From: Lenisia limosa
Lineage: Eukaryota; Breviatea
DNA: 45,008 nt
Direction: 5' to 3'
Assembly: GCA_001655205.1 (NCBI GenBank)
Contig: LPNZ01009396.1
Span: forward strand, 1-45,008
Numbering within the stretch: position 1 is the stretch's first letter; the number at the start of each line of letters is the position of its first letter. This document shows positions 31,966 to 44,500 of this stretch, one piece after another. Position numbers and translations under genes: made by a program. The notes below the pieces were generated by a model that saw only the letters and a program-made list of their open reading frames with translations, searched no databases and was not told where the DNA came from.

Positions 31966-34900
31966 ATGGCCGCTCCGGGCTTCGAAGGAGCCATTGTTGC
32001 CGGAAAGGAGGGAGTTCTTAGGAAGCTGTTCAGGACCCACCCTGACCTGACCACTGTAGGCAGTTGGTGGTTGTTTGCTTCGTTTTTTTTTTTTTTTTTT
32101 TTTNNNNNNNNNNNNNNNNNNNNNNNNNNNNNNNNNNNNNNNNNACATTGTTGAGCAAGTGATGAAACGTTGATGTTGGACTACGTTTGGTTTTACTCAT
32201 GTCACGCTTTTGACCTTGAAGTGGACCAATAGCAACGGCGAAACGCCCATTCACATCGCGTGTATGGCGGGTCAAGCGAAATGCCTAAGGTTTCTTCTCA
32301 AAGAGGTACGCCCTACATTGCAGTCTTGAAGTTTGCTTTTGGACATTAGTCACGTTGTAGATGTGTCTGAACATCAGCAAAATGGCGGAGAAGCCTCGGA
32401 ACACGGTTCTTCACCTGGCTGCTCTTGCTGATAGCAAGGAGTGTGTCCAGGTCTTATTGGACTTTCAGTCCGATAGTCACTCGGAAATCAACATCGATGC
32501 TAAGAATGACAATGGTAGGTTCATCGCAACTGGATTTGAGCACAGGCTTCACTGGTGTTGGTGATTGCATTGACGACCAGGAATGACGGCCCTACACATT
32601 GCGTGTCGCGTCGGAAGCTATGACGTGGCGTCGTGTTTGCTTGCCGAAGGAGCCGACCCACTTTTTACCACCGACCACTCTGCAACTGTCCTGTAGGGCG
32701 AGTGTAATAACTGTCGTGAGTGACCGTTTTAGGCACCTTGCTGCTCGAGAGGGCCACGCCAAGATATGCAGTTTGCTTCTGGAAAATGGCGTTGATCCAA
32801 ATGCAATCTCAAAGCCGTCTTGTAGGGAGGGGATGCTTTTTGGTTGTAAACGATGGGCTTCTTTTGATTTTGCAGTGCGGACAGCTTTGCACATATCAGT
32901 AGCCCTCAACCAGAGGCATTTGGTCACTTTACTGTGTGCCGCCGGCGCCGATTATGAGGCTCAAGATATTAACAATGAGGTTGGTCGTGTGCTTTGTCTG
33001 TCTTTTCCATTGTATATTTTGAAGTATTTTTAGTGCTTTCACATTTTCGTACAACCCACTTTTTTTCATGGTTATCTCGTTGGTGTTATATTGATATCGT
33101 ATCTATTAGACCCAATGTACAGTATTACTTCACTAACCTTTCATAGACTCCCCTTAAAATGGCACCACCTGCTATCAGAACCATAATTGCTGGTATGGGG
33201 TTTGAAAATTTCAGTTTAAACCAAGTATATCCTCATGATATCATATTCTCTGCTGATAATAATTACATTTTACCCCCCCCCCCCAGAACACAGNNNNNNN
33301 NNNNNNNNNNNNNNNNNNNNNNNNNNNNNNNNNNNNNNNNNNNNNNNNNNNNNNNCCATCGAGCTGCTATGTCAGGATGCGAACCATTAGTTGTCAGTTT
33401 ATTGGCAAGGGTGGGGGGGTATCTTGTACTCACTATCAAAATTATGAAAGAGAGGAGAATTTCTTTCCACATGCCTTCATCACCATCAAGGGGGCTCCGA
33501 CGGAATCGGTGGACACCAAAGGCCAAAGTGCCCTTCACCACTCTTGCCAACTCGGCCACACAGCTGTCACCGACGTTTTGCTGCACGCTGGCGCCAACCC
33601 CAACGCACAGGACTCTCTGTGAGCATTCCTCAAATAAACCCTGGGGGGGGAGGGGAAGTTTCCCTTAGAGTGGNNNNNNNNNNNNNNNNNNNNNNNNNNN
33701 NNNNNNNNNNNNNNNNNNNNNNNNNNNNNNNNNNNNNNNNNNNNNNNNNNNNNNNNNNNNNNNNNNNNNNNNNNNNNNNNNNNNNNNNNNNNNNNNNNNN
33801 NNNNNNNNNNNNNNNNNNNNNNNNNNNNNNNNNNNNNNNNNNNNNNNNNNNNNNNNNNNNNNNNNNNNNNNNNNNNNNNNNCCAACAATAATTCTTGCTT
33901 TTGTTTTGTTTTTATTCCATTTGTACGCTGGAGTGATACAGAAGCTACTGTCCTGGGCTTTGTTTGTTTTGTTGTTCTCAACCCTTGCGTGTTGCTAGCC
34001 AACAGAGTTGATTTGGGTTTTTTTTTTATTTTCCAATTTCACCTCTCTCCCCTCATGACATTATAGTGGCACCACCCCCCTGTTTTTCGCCTGCCAAGCT
34101 GAAGACGCCGGCGCTGTCGTGGCTCTCCTCCAAGCTGATGCTGACCCCAATATCTGCAACAACTCCCAGGGCAGCCCTTTGTANNNNNNNNNNNNNNNNN
34201 NNNNNNNNNNNNNNNNNNNNNNNNNNNNNNNNNNNNNNNNNNNNNNNNNNNNNNNNNNNNNNNNNNNNNNNNNNNNNNNNNNNNNNNNNNNNNNNNNNNN
34301 NNNNNNNNNNNNNNNNNNNNNNNNNNNNNNNNNCCGATATCCTGCGTTTGTTGATTAACTTCGGAGCCGCCATATCAGCTCCGGACTCGAAGAATGCCAC
34401 CCCTTTGTAAGCTAAAACTGGCAATAAATAGTAATACTGCCGACGTGTGTTGTTATCCAAAGTACGAAAAACATGCCCATGTTCCTCATATGTGTCACAC
34501 AACAGGCATCTGGCAGCGTATCATGGCAAAGTTGAAGTATGCAAGGTGTTGTTGGATGCTGACGCCAACCTTGACGCTTTGAACCGAAACAACAAGCGCC
34601 CTGTTGACTTGGTAACAAACCAGAAAATCGCGGATATCTTTAAAGGTAGCTTGCGTGCTACTTTATAGGACATCATGTCTGATTGCTTACATTTTAGAAA
34701 AGACGCAAGATTCGCTTTTGAAATCCCCGGAGGTGGATGAAATGTGAGGGGGTATGTTCCTCGTTGTTAATGTCCCATCCGGCCGAAAATGCTTGAATGT
34801 AACAATCTCCTCGATGCATCTCTAGCTGGGTGTTGTGAACAGCATATTAACCCGTCAGTTCGTATGAGGCAGTTGAGCCTACTCCGGCCCAGGAGCCGCC

Positions 34901-37613
34901 GAAGTCCAAACTCCCCGTTGTCGCCGCCGCTACGCCGGCAAAAGAACCGTGAGGGGTGCTGTGCTAAATGGGTATCGTGTCATCTTGTTCATTGTATTAA
35001 TTGTCATGGTTCTGTGATAAATCGTAGCGCCAACATTTATCATCAAAATGTGCCTGAGCAGTGTGATCTCAAGGACCACTTTGTTGTTTCAAAGTCCAAA
35101 CTTCTCATGTAATTTTTTATGCTTCTCAATTTCTTTGGGTGATCGAGCGGTGGTGGGAGGCTGGCTTGGGCTTGTTTTTTGTTTGTGTTTTTGAGTTTGT
35201 GTTTTTGTCATCTGGCTTTCGTCTAGTTTTAGCGTTGGTTGCTCGTGTTTGTTAGTGCTTATTTTTTGTTTTTTGTTTGTTTGGAGTTTCAGATTATTCG
35301 GTTCGTGATTAGCACTTTACGCCAATACATTCATCGTAATTTCCTTCGTTTAACTCCACCCCCCCCCAGAGTCACTGAAGAGAAACCTGCACCGCCAAAG
35401 AAACGAGTTGTCAAGAAGCCGGTCCAACACGAGCGGAAGTGGGGGGTCAACCCAGGTGGGGGGAGGGGGGTGATGGGTTGACAAAGGCATGTTAGTTACG
35501 GAATTAGGAGCGAAGAAGAAGCCAATCAAAGAGCCGTTACCTGCAGTTGCTCGGAGACCCGCGCCACCTAAGCCGGAACAGCCTGCTCAGAGTGGGTTGC
35601 TTATTGGGTTTATTGTCTGCTTTCTATTTAGACAAGTAGTTACAACTTACAAACGTAGATCCGCGCAAGGCTCAATGCAATGCGCGTAATCGCGCCAAGA
35701 AAGACAGTACCATGCAAAAGAACTACCAGGTGAGTACTTCTTTCAGTCTCACGCCTCAGTCTTTGGTATCAGCTGAAGCTGAAGGCGGCAATGCCGACGA
35801 TGATGGTACGTGGTCGGGCTGAATGGTCACTTCCAGTACTGTATGTCACAATCCTAGAAGAAGCATGGGGCGTGAGTGACTTAGACGATGATGATCATTT
35901 CCACTCAACTCAAGCTCTTCCGTCTTCAAACTACGTGGGTCCTTTATTGTTTCGTATTTATTAGTCGAGTTCAAAAGGATTATGATCCATGGTACTAGCA
36001 TTTAATTGCTGAACTTAGTATCACTACTTGTACTGGGTGGTTAGAGGCTATTTTGATTAATTGTCCAGACCCAGTTCAAGCCTGCGTCTAGCCATGGATC
36101 ACTAAGATCAAAACGTGGGGGGTAGGACAGGAGGTGTTCCTAAAACGTCTTTTTGATCTCGTTTTGAATGTTCACAGTTTAGGTATCTCTTTGACGAGTT
36201 TCTTTACCTATCTAGAATCCACAAGCTCCAGACGCAGTAGTAACGCTCCTTCCAAAGCCCATCTCAAGAAGCCATAGTAAGCCCCCCTCCCTCAAGTCGT
36301 AACTTTGTAGCCCTGGTGCCTTCTCCTTGATACCTGATGACGGGAAGCCGCCGGCCGCCCAGCTGGATGAGTATTTCGTGGGCGCTGCTATTTTGATTTC
36401 GGCTCAAAAAGGGGGACTTTTCTCTGGTTCTCTTGCGATACTTATCAGTCTTTTTCTAAATCTAAATCCGTAAACTGGTTTGACTCCCCCTCCACAGGAA
36501 AGTACGCCGCCGGGCCAACAGACAAGCGAACCTTCGTATATGAAACCCACAGCCGCGGCACGTAGGAGATCTCTTGATCATGGTATGCTGTACTCCCCAG
36601 GTGTATGGTGCACCTTAGTGAGTTTTGCTGATCTGGTTAGATTCACCAGAAGCGATTGTTCAAATGAAGCCCCAGGAGGAGAATAAAAAGAACTCAAAGC
36701 AGAGGGTGAGCAATTGATATCGAAATGTGACTCAAATCAACGTTTTCCTTTGCTACCTTACCCTTTAGCCTGTACCCGAGCTTTTCTTACCGCTGTCCAC
36801 GACGCCGATGTCGGAGCACAAAGAGCCGGAGTATAAGTATGAGCCTCAGGGAAACGCCTTATCCCCTGAAGACCTAGAGGTATGTCGGGGGCTTAGTATT
36901 TCCACGTGTCATCTGGGTTAAAGAGTGGGATTCTTACATGTAGTACGTAAATAATGATACCATTATCAGCTTTGGAACTTTGTCACCGTCTTACAGATAC
37001 TGGAGAATGAGGATGCCGAAATCAAGAGACTTGAGGAGCAGTATCGTCTCAGTACCGTGAGTCAAGATTGATAGCCCCCATCATCTGACGAGTTTAGGAG
37101 GTTGAGAAGAAGCCAGCCTATAACGAGCCAGAGTATACCGGGCCTCCTCCGGAACAGGTTTGTGAGTTTGTATTAATTCTGAAGTATTATGATGATTAAT
37201 GTAATTAGTTTCATTTGTCTGTTAATTGGGACAAACATCCTATTTTTATTATTATTATTGAAGCTTTATGCTTTACACTCATCTGAATCAAAAACCTGGG
37301 TGGGGTATTTTTCAATCAGGGTCTTGTCGTTCAGTCTCAAAAAAAGTCTCTCAGTGTAACCGTCGTGCAACACAATTGTGATTATCAGGACAGTTTCTGA
37401 CAGAATGGGAAAGAAAGGGGGACAATAAATACTGAAGGACCCTTTTTTTGAGACTGAAGGACCATTCGCTTATCATTTTTCAATTTTTTTGAGGGTTCTT
37501 CTGATCCAGTCTTTTTGACTCTTTAGATGAGTCGAGGTCGATCATGGAGGCAGCAGACAGGAGGCAGACGGGCAAGGTCCAGGAGCAGGCCGAGGCAATA
37601 CGACCTCGAGTAG
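31966..37613 (+). CDS. Ankyrin-repeat protein with Pro/Lys-rich and Arg/Ser-rich tail
   Basis: Start MAAPGFEGAIVAGKEGVLRK. Successive exons encode at least nine ankyrin repeats: NGETPIHIACMAGQAKCLRF, NTVLHLAALADSKECVQVLL, ALHIACRVGSYDVASCLLAE, LHLAAREGHAKICSLLLENG, RTALHISVALNQRHLVTLLC, SALHHSCQLGHTAVTDVLLH, a repeat containing ACQAEDAGAVVALLQADADP, one spanning DILRLLINFGAAISAPDSKN, and HLAAYHGKVEVCKVLLDADA. Gaps at 32104, 33294, 33674 and 34184 hide parts of others. After about 34650 the protein becomes disordered: EPPKSKLPVVAAATPAKEP, EEKPAPPKKRVVKKPVQHER, PLPAVARRPAPPKPEQPAQS, an acidic patch SDLDDDDHFHS, a coiled stretch ENEDAEIKRLEEQYRLST, and an end MSRGRSWRQQTGGRRARSRS followed by RPRQYDLE. 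It is a protein-interaction scaffold by family; partner unknown. The long tail might belong to a second gene. Confidence 0.75.
37331..37457. mobile_element. 127-bp inverted-repeat element in intron (possible MITE)
   Basis: The left end tcagtctcaaaaaaagtctc and the right end ctttttttgagactga are inverted repeats of about 16 perfect bases extending to about 25 with mismatches (ctctcag versus ccttcag). It lies in the last intron of the ankyrin gene, with no coding content. Confidence 0.6.
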
Positions 37614-38068
37614 TGTGTAGTATGTTTGCTTGTATTAATTATGAAGTATTATTAGGATCATTTCTGAGCGTTATACTGTGGTCCCATTTTGATTGTTTCG
37701 CAAGTGTGTCATATATCATCTGCCTTGGATATCGATATGTATATTATATTATAGCTGGTATTTTTGCATATATTATTCTGTTTTTGAAATATTAGTCATT
37801 AGCTGTTACTTAAGCTGCAAATAAGTATCATATTACTACAATATTACTATTCAATTAGATTATTACCGTATAGCACAAGAACATCTCAGGACAGCATAAC
37901 TTTCACTGATCATTGTGATCTCTCTGAAAACAAATGATGTTTTGAGGGAGAGAGGAGAGAAAATGACTACTGACAGGAAGACAAAACTGTGAGATAGACT
38001 GGAAAAGCACTACTATAAGCACAGAGAGAGGGAAGAATAATGATGAGTCAAGTAATTGAAATGGTTTT
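37614..38068. other. Convergent intergenic region
   Basis: A/T-rich DNA between the 3' ends of the ankyrin gene and the small minus-strand gene. It contains gagagaggagagaaaa-type purine stretches near 37945-37965 and no supported gene. Confidence 0.45.
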
Positions 38069-38577
38069 ATGAGTGTTCCAATCTTCTTCTAAGAGCCGAC
38101 TTCCGCTTAACAAAAGTAACAATTGCTTTTGTAGCTTTGTCCTTCAACGATGTGGCTTATCGTAGGTTTCGCAGCATTTCAGCCTCTGCTACCTCTCTGC
38201 ACCAACCTTTCTCCTTTCAATAATCGGGATATATGAGTGTTTTTTACATTTTAAAGTCATGATAAGAGTAATCATCACAGCTTCATTTTTATCCATCAGA
38301 AACTGTCTCCAAAGAATGGTCTTTCGAAGGCTTCCATCCGCCTGTCGACTGGACATCTGACGCCAATAGCGTGAGATGAGGATTGGAGCTGGATGTGATG
38401 TGATACACTGTCCTATAACAGTTGATCGCCTTGGCAAGAACGGAAGAGTTACTTCTCAGACGGTTCCGGCTAGCGGCCACGAAGGTCATCCAAAACAACC
38501 GGCTTGCAAAGGCGGTCACACTTGGCCAGGTGTGTTGTCTCTCTTGGCACATTTAAAACAGGTGGACATATCATATG
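38069..38577 (-). CDS. Doubtful small multi-exon gene
   Basis: Minus-strand exons can be read as MICPPVLNVPRETTHLAKCD then RLCKPVVLDDLRGR (near 38500), DSVSHHIQLQSSSHAIGVRC then PVDRRMEAFERPFFGD (38300-38430, good cttgttatag-like acceptor), EVAEAEMLRNL, and TSLKDKATKAIVTFVKRKSA ending LRRRLEHS. The pieces look protein-like (charged, amphipathic), but one junction (near 38165) lacks a canonical donor and I recognise no family. A competing plus-strand frame covers 38376-38680. Confidence 0.35.
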
Positions 38578-38579
38578 AT

Positions 38580-41500
38580 ATGGCAAAACAAGAAGAAATA
38601 TACTCACTCACCAGACTGGTGCTCGATTTAGTCCAATCAGAATCGAAAAAGCCGAAAACAAAGGTCTGTCCTCTTGGGTAATTTGTGTGTCATGTTACAT
38701 GAATCAAAAGATTACCAGCGGCAAAACCATTATTTTTTTAGAGCTTTCTCATAAGGCAAAGGAACTCGGCCTGACGATACCTCCAGCACATTTTGAAATC
38801 GGCGTCAGTTTGGGGTAGCTTTTGTTTGATCTGTTGCGTATTCTCTTACTTCGTGTAGAAAGAAGGACTGTTTTGGTTCATTCTCCGCCACCTCAGGGTT
38901 TGTTCGTGTTTTATTCTTCCCATCTCATAATTACAGCTTGACAACTTCAAAAACATCCAAGATGACCCAAAAAGCGTCTACTCAGCTATTGTTTCAGTGA
39001 GACTCGTTTCATGGTTCGAACTTGACTGACTGTTTAGGTCATTCTCCCCTTCACCAACACCATGGGCACAGGACATTTGGACGGAGACTGTGTGGACTAC
39101 ATCAAGGACTCTCTGGGTGCTAAGATGGATTATTACCTTGCCAAGCCAGTGTATGCTATTGCCAGTTTTCTAGAGTCTTCCTCAAAACCTACTGATCCGT
39201 TATAGACGAAAAGCACACCACTCCATCTTCATCCGCGCAACAGAGATTCTCCTTCCGCTTTTACCAAATGGTTTGCCTAAACGGTTACTGACTCACGGTT
39301 TAGAAGCCAACAATGTGTTTTCCGGCATTGACCTTCGTTTTCTGATGGCTGCGTGTTTGGCAGAAGCGTCTGTCTTGGGTGCGTTTTTGCAACTCTGTGT
39401 TAAGTGTTAATGTTAACTTTTTAGTCTTCAAAGAGGGAAAAGAGAAAGCTGCTGACTATTCCTCGGTCGGTGGTGGGATTTTTTACGTTATGATACAGGC
39501 ATCCCTGTTTCCACGAGCGTAATATATGTGTTAGTAAAAACATGTCCACTATGAATTATGTTGCAAGCGACTTCTCTTTGTAGCAAACTGACATACATCT
39601 AGCATGCCGCCCGGGCCTCAGAAGTTATGCTACAAGAAGCCATCAATAGTGCAGGATGTGGGAGCTGTGGGAGCAAACAACATGGCATCATATCGGACAA
39701 AGGTATGTTGTGGTCATAATGGTCATGTCGATGACTCTTCAGAAACAGCGGAGCGGCGATTGCTACAGACCGAAGTGTCCCTCCGTCTGGCCTTTGGAAT
39801 GGTCGAGAACGGCGCAGCCTCTAAGTCTGAGATGCAGTACTGCAACCACACGCTGTTGAGGAACTTACTACTGAGGAAAGTATTTGTCAAGAAACACCCA
39901 ATCTACAAAGAGGAGGTTAGATCGTCTAAGCTGGTTTACCTCTTCAGGAGTTCAGGTCTGACCACGAGTTGGAAGATCTAAAAAACTTGGAGTTTCGCCT
40001 TTGGTGAGCCGGGATGTTGGGTCTCAGCCTCATGTATGGGTTTTTTGCAGACCTTTGAATCTTTTGGGCAAATGACTTGGTTATACTTTCCGTTATCACC
40101 ATTTCTCTTCTTTCTCCACAGTTTGTTATCTTTTGAAACACAACACGTTTTTGACAAAATAGGAGTGCAAGGGAGGAAAACTTTGTGACCTCGTCCATTG
40201 CGGCCTTCAGCCTACCAAATGAGCTGAAACTCCAGGTTAGCCATTGTGTAAGCATACTTGTTCCAGCATACTTGTTCAAGCATACGATATACAATTGCGA
40301 ATTGGGTGGCCCCTCTCACCCCCATACCAGGCCCACTTGATTGTGGACATTCTTGAGGCACGTGCTCTGCTGCCAAAGGGGGATAACAACTCAAGCCGGC
40401 CCTTTGCTTCTGTTGAGAGATGTACGTTTTGTTGTCTATTGACAGTTAAGCTGGAAGTAATGTCATTTGGAGAACACAAGTCGAAGAAAACACCCTCTAC
40501 CCGAAGTGGAACGTTAGGGGGTGGTAGCTGAAGGACGAATAGATTGGTGTAGTATATCGTATCATATGCTATTGATAGCGTTCTTCGAATTTCGAATTTG
40601 AACTCTAATTGGGTTTCAAACTGTCTGACATATAATATGTAGGAGGAAGTCATGCAGGAAATCACAGCAACCAAGCAAACAGTCAACATCAGTGTTTGGT
40701 CGGAAGACCCTGGAAGGGACAAGAGCCAGGTATGGCCAAATACCCTTTATTACCACATTTTATTAAACGTTCATTGTGTTTGGAATGATTTTTGAACACA
40801 TGCCTTTGGAGTTTATTTCTGACATCTTCTAGCCCTTAAGTGGAAAGGACTCCTTCCTGGGTCGCGTGGTCCTGAACTTTGAAGATTTGAGACGGCTTAC
40901 CGACCAAGATGAAGTATGTCCGTTGAGTTTATCAGAATCCCTTTTGGTTCTCATTAAGCTCTATTGTTGTATTCCCCTAACAGCAAAGGTGTGGCTGCCT
41001 CTTGAGAAGCGCAGTAACCGCTCTCGTGTCGCTGGGGACATTTTGATCAAGGTCAATCTCATATACGACGACGTTGGTTACCCTCTGATCAAAACGTTAC
41101 TGACTTTTTAGTTGGAAAAGGCCGAGCCGCCCCAACCATGCAACTCGCTTAGTATACTGACGTATTCTGTGGCGTCTTCTTGGGACCTGATGGAGCCTAA
41201 TTCTCGTAAGTTTGGTTTCTAAACCATGCTTCACGTTAGTGGGTCCATTCACATCTAACGCGCAGGTAACATGGATGACCTGTTTTGGATGATGTGCCAA
41301 GTCGGATCCCTCTTCGGAATTGGACCGGACTTTATCTATGTGGGCTACGATCTAAGATCTTCTTGCACCTCTGTGGTCAACACTCACAACCCTCCTTTTA
41401 TGTTTGGAAATTTTTTCACCCCCCCCCCAGTCCACACTGCTCACGACCCTTGCGCTGCGAATGATTGAGAAGGCGGTCGCACCGGGTAACGTGGCTACTG

Positions 41501-44500
41501 CAGTGCGCTCTTGGCTCTTTGCCCGGACCTACCTACCCTGTTGTGCTGTAGCTGTTGAAAACGGCAATATGGCGTTACAGGCCGTGAGAGCGCTTTGCGA
41601 TCAGCAGATCAGCAGCTTCATCGTAGGTGCCTCCTTTACTGGCCATTTCTCATCTTCAGGATGCGCCTGAGTACTATGACAGCCACGTTGCAGGTTTGTC
41701 ACCATCTTGATAACAAACTTGGCGTCTCCAACTGACCTCAATAGGACTTCTTGATCTCTGGAATTTACTCAATTCCCTTGAGCCAATGAGCCTCGGTAAC
41801 TGTGTCAAGAAGAATGCTCCCAAGCCACCTGGTGAGACTCGTACATCCACTCCATATCTTTCATCACCAAATATCTTCAGATTTGACGATGTAGAACCGT
41901 CTCGAACGCCGAGCCCCCAACCTGCCAATGAAGGCCAAAACAATGAGTTAGCTGGTTTTCTTATGTTACAAGCCTCTTTTGATGCTTCGTTCCTCAATAC
42001 TCGATAAAGAAGATGCCACCATTAGACAGTTCATTGAAAGATGGCACCATCAGATGCTTTGCCTCACTTAACCCAATTGATGCTCACCCCCAGGAACGAG
42101 TATTCCAATGAGGCTGAAGAGGATGTTGTGTTTCCGCACACTCAAGGCATGACGTCATTCAAAGTACGTGTCTTTAAAGCAGGGTGCCAACCCAAAAAAT
42201 GGCTCGGATAAACCACAAATAGAGCCAAAAGCGAGCGTAACCTGCATAATTTTTACTTACTGTAATAAAAGCAGTTGTTTTGGAAGCAAGAGAGCAAATG
42301 TTGTGATTATCATACTGACCAAAATCTTCCTTAAATTCTAGTAAGCAATAGTAAAAAATGACGTAACCGAAATTTTTTATTCGGATATCCGTGACAATTT
42401 TCTGGATTGGCACCATGCTTCAATTGCCTTCATTTCATAACTTCTCCCATTGACCTCACAGGATGCACTGCCGCGCGAGAGGTCCTCTCATTACGAACCC
42501 GGCAAGAAAAGTAGGTTCCAATGGTCAAGGTAACGGTTCAGACTCCCGAGGGCTTGGCGGCCTGTCATGCCTCAATCCGCTGACCAAGGGTAAAATGCAC
42601 TCCAATGGTAGGGTAGGAATATATGAAGCAGTACCTGTACATATTTAGACGACCAAAGATATACACTTCTCACCGAACTGTCTTCCTTCCCCTCGATACC
42701 TCTGACCCCTCAGCGTCAGCCCTCTCCATTCGACTGAGTCGCGTGTTCATGCAGCGATACACCAAGTACAAAGGCCATGCCAAATGCGGCGAAGAACTGG
42801 CGTGTCTGTGCGAAGCCCTTCTTAACGAGGTACTCCACTAAACACCGTTCAACTCAATATTGGATGTTAGCTCTTATCTCACCGTTGCAGCTTAATGAAG
42901 TGGATACACGATTCTCGTCAATTTTCTCTGAGTGGGTGGATAAAACAAGTCTACCATACCCGCTTCCCTAACGCATCTAGTGTGGACATAGACATTACCG
43001 CCATCATGGTTGAGACGTTCCACGACCTTATAGACGATGACGTCACCTTCTTCCTTGACTCTTTCGACAGGTCTGGGGGTCTCAATATGGTCACTTCAAG
43101 GAGGCAAGTTCCTCAGGATTGTGAGGGTATCTCTTCTGCAAAAACCCATATTATTAGTTTTCTTGTGGCGGGGGAGGCGGGAAGCAGAAACTCTTCCGTG
43201 TCTTGACATTTTGTTGATATAATCAGATCGGATATGGCGGGAGGGCTCCAGCTCTTCACTAAACTGCAGCCTTTGCTGAGCCGCTGCTACAGTCTTGTGG
43301 ATGATGTGGGATAAGGTGCTCTTCAATTGATTGTGACTTCAAATTGTCTCTTTTGTATTAATTTTAGTATTTTTGGCAATCCTCACCCCCCCCCCCCCCN
43401 NNNNNNNNNNNNNNNNNNNNNNNNNNNNNNNNNNNNNNNNNNNNNNNNNNNNNNNNNNNNNNNNNNNNNNNNNNNNNNNNNNNNNNNNNNNNNNNNNNNN
43501 NNNNNNNNNNNNNNNNNNNNNNNNNNNNNNNNNNNNCAAAGATTGGACTGAGCGTGCTTTCAAACTGGATGGTTTTGTGGTAGGCCCCATTTCGTGCCCC
43601 AAGATAATCCAAATGATAATGCACTCATCAACTCAAACCATTTCCCTTACATTTCAGCCTATCTCCTCGGAATTCCGCCACTCTCACTCTGTTGTCGACA
43701 TTTTCATTGCTCTCAGCCAAAGTGCGAAGGGTTATTTTGTACCCCGTCATTTGTGCCTTTATGCTATTTTTTTGGTCTCAGCTTGGGTTTCAAAGAGGCT
43801 TGAGTCAAAAATAAACAAAGTTGATATGGTATTAGTGCAGTCCATGGTAGAGCTTGATCCAAGAATGCCCTTTTATTTATTGGTGCAATATTTGTTTTGA
43901 AGAACCTCATATCACTGGGAATGCAAAAAGGGTCTCAAAGAGCCATTACGGTTCTAACCTTAGACATGATCTTTCTGAGTTCGTAGTATTGTCTAGTATT
44001 GACAGCCTCCACAGACATTAGCGTGTTCAAGACCTTGGACTATCCCTGCCCGCTGGAAAGCTGGAACTTCTTGAGACAGGTTTGCTCCCTCTCTCCCCTC
44101 CCCTTCAAACATTTGTTCATACTATACTATATCTAAACGTTTCGCCAAGAGAGTTGACCTTTTTGGGAGGGGAACGTTTTCATAAAATTCCATCCATGTT
44201 CGTTCTCACCCGACAGATAGCAATGATAGCGAGCCAAAACATGGTAGAGTACGCTGATATGATTGAGGCTGGTGTGTTGGGGCCTTCTTTTGCCTCACTG
44301 GAGCCCTTGTTTTGTTTGCTCTGAGGGGATTAATATTGTGTGCCTTTAACACTTAACTTCAAAAGAATAACAACACAGATTTGTTGCGTCTGGCAGCAAC
44401 TCTGACACACGAGGAGAAAATCAATTTCAAAGTACGCGGCTCTTATTTCCCAATCAAAAGGGGATCTAATCGGCTCAAAAAGGACTAGTCTTTTTTGAAC

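Noticed and set aside
33159-34410. Long open frames through N runs on both strands
   Set aside because: The frames are open only because N codons are not stops; only the ankyrin exons on the plus strand are supported.
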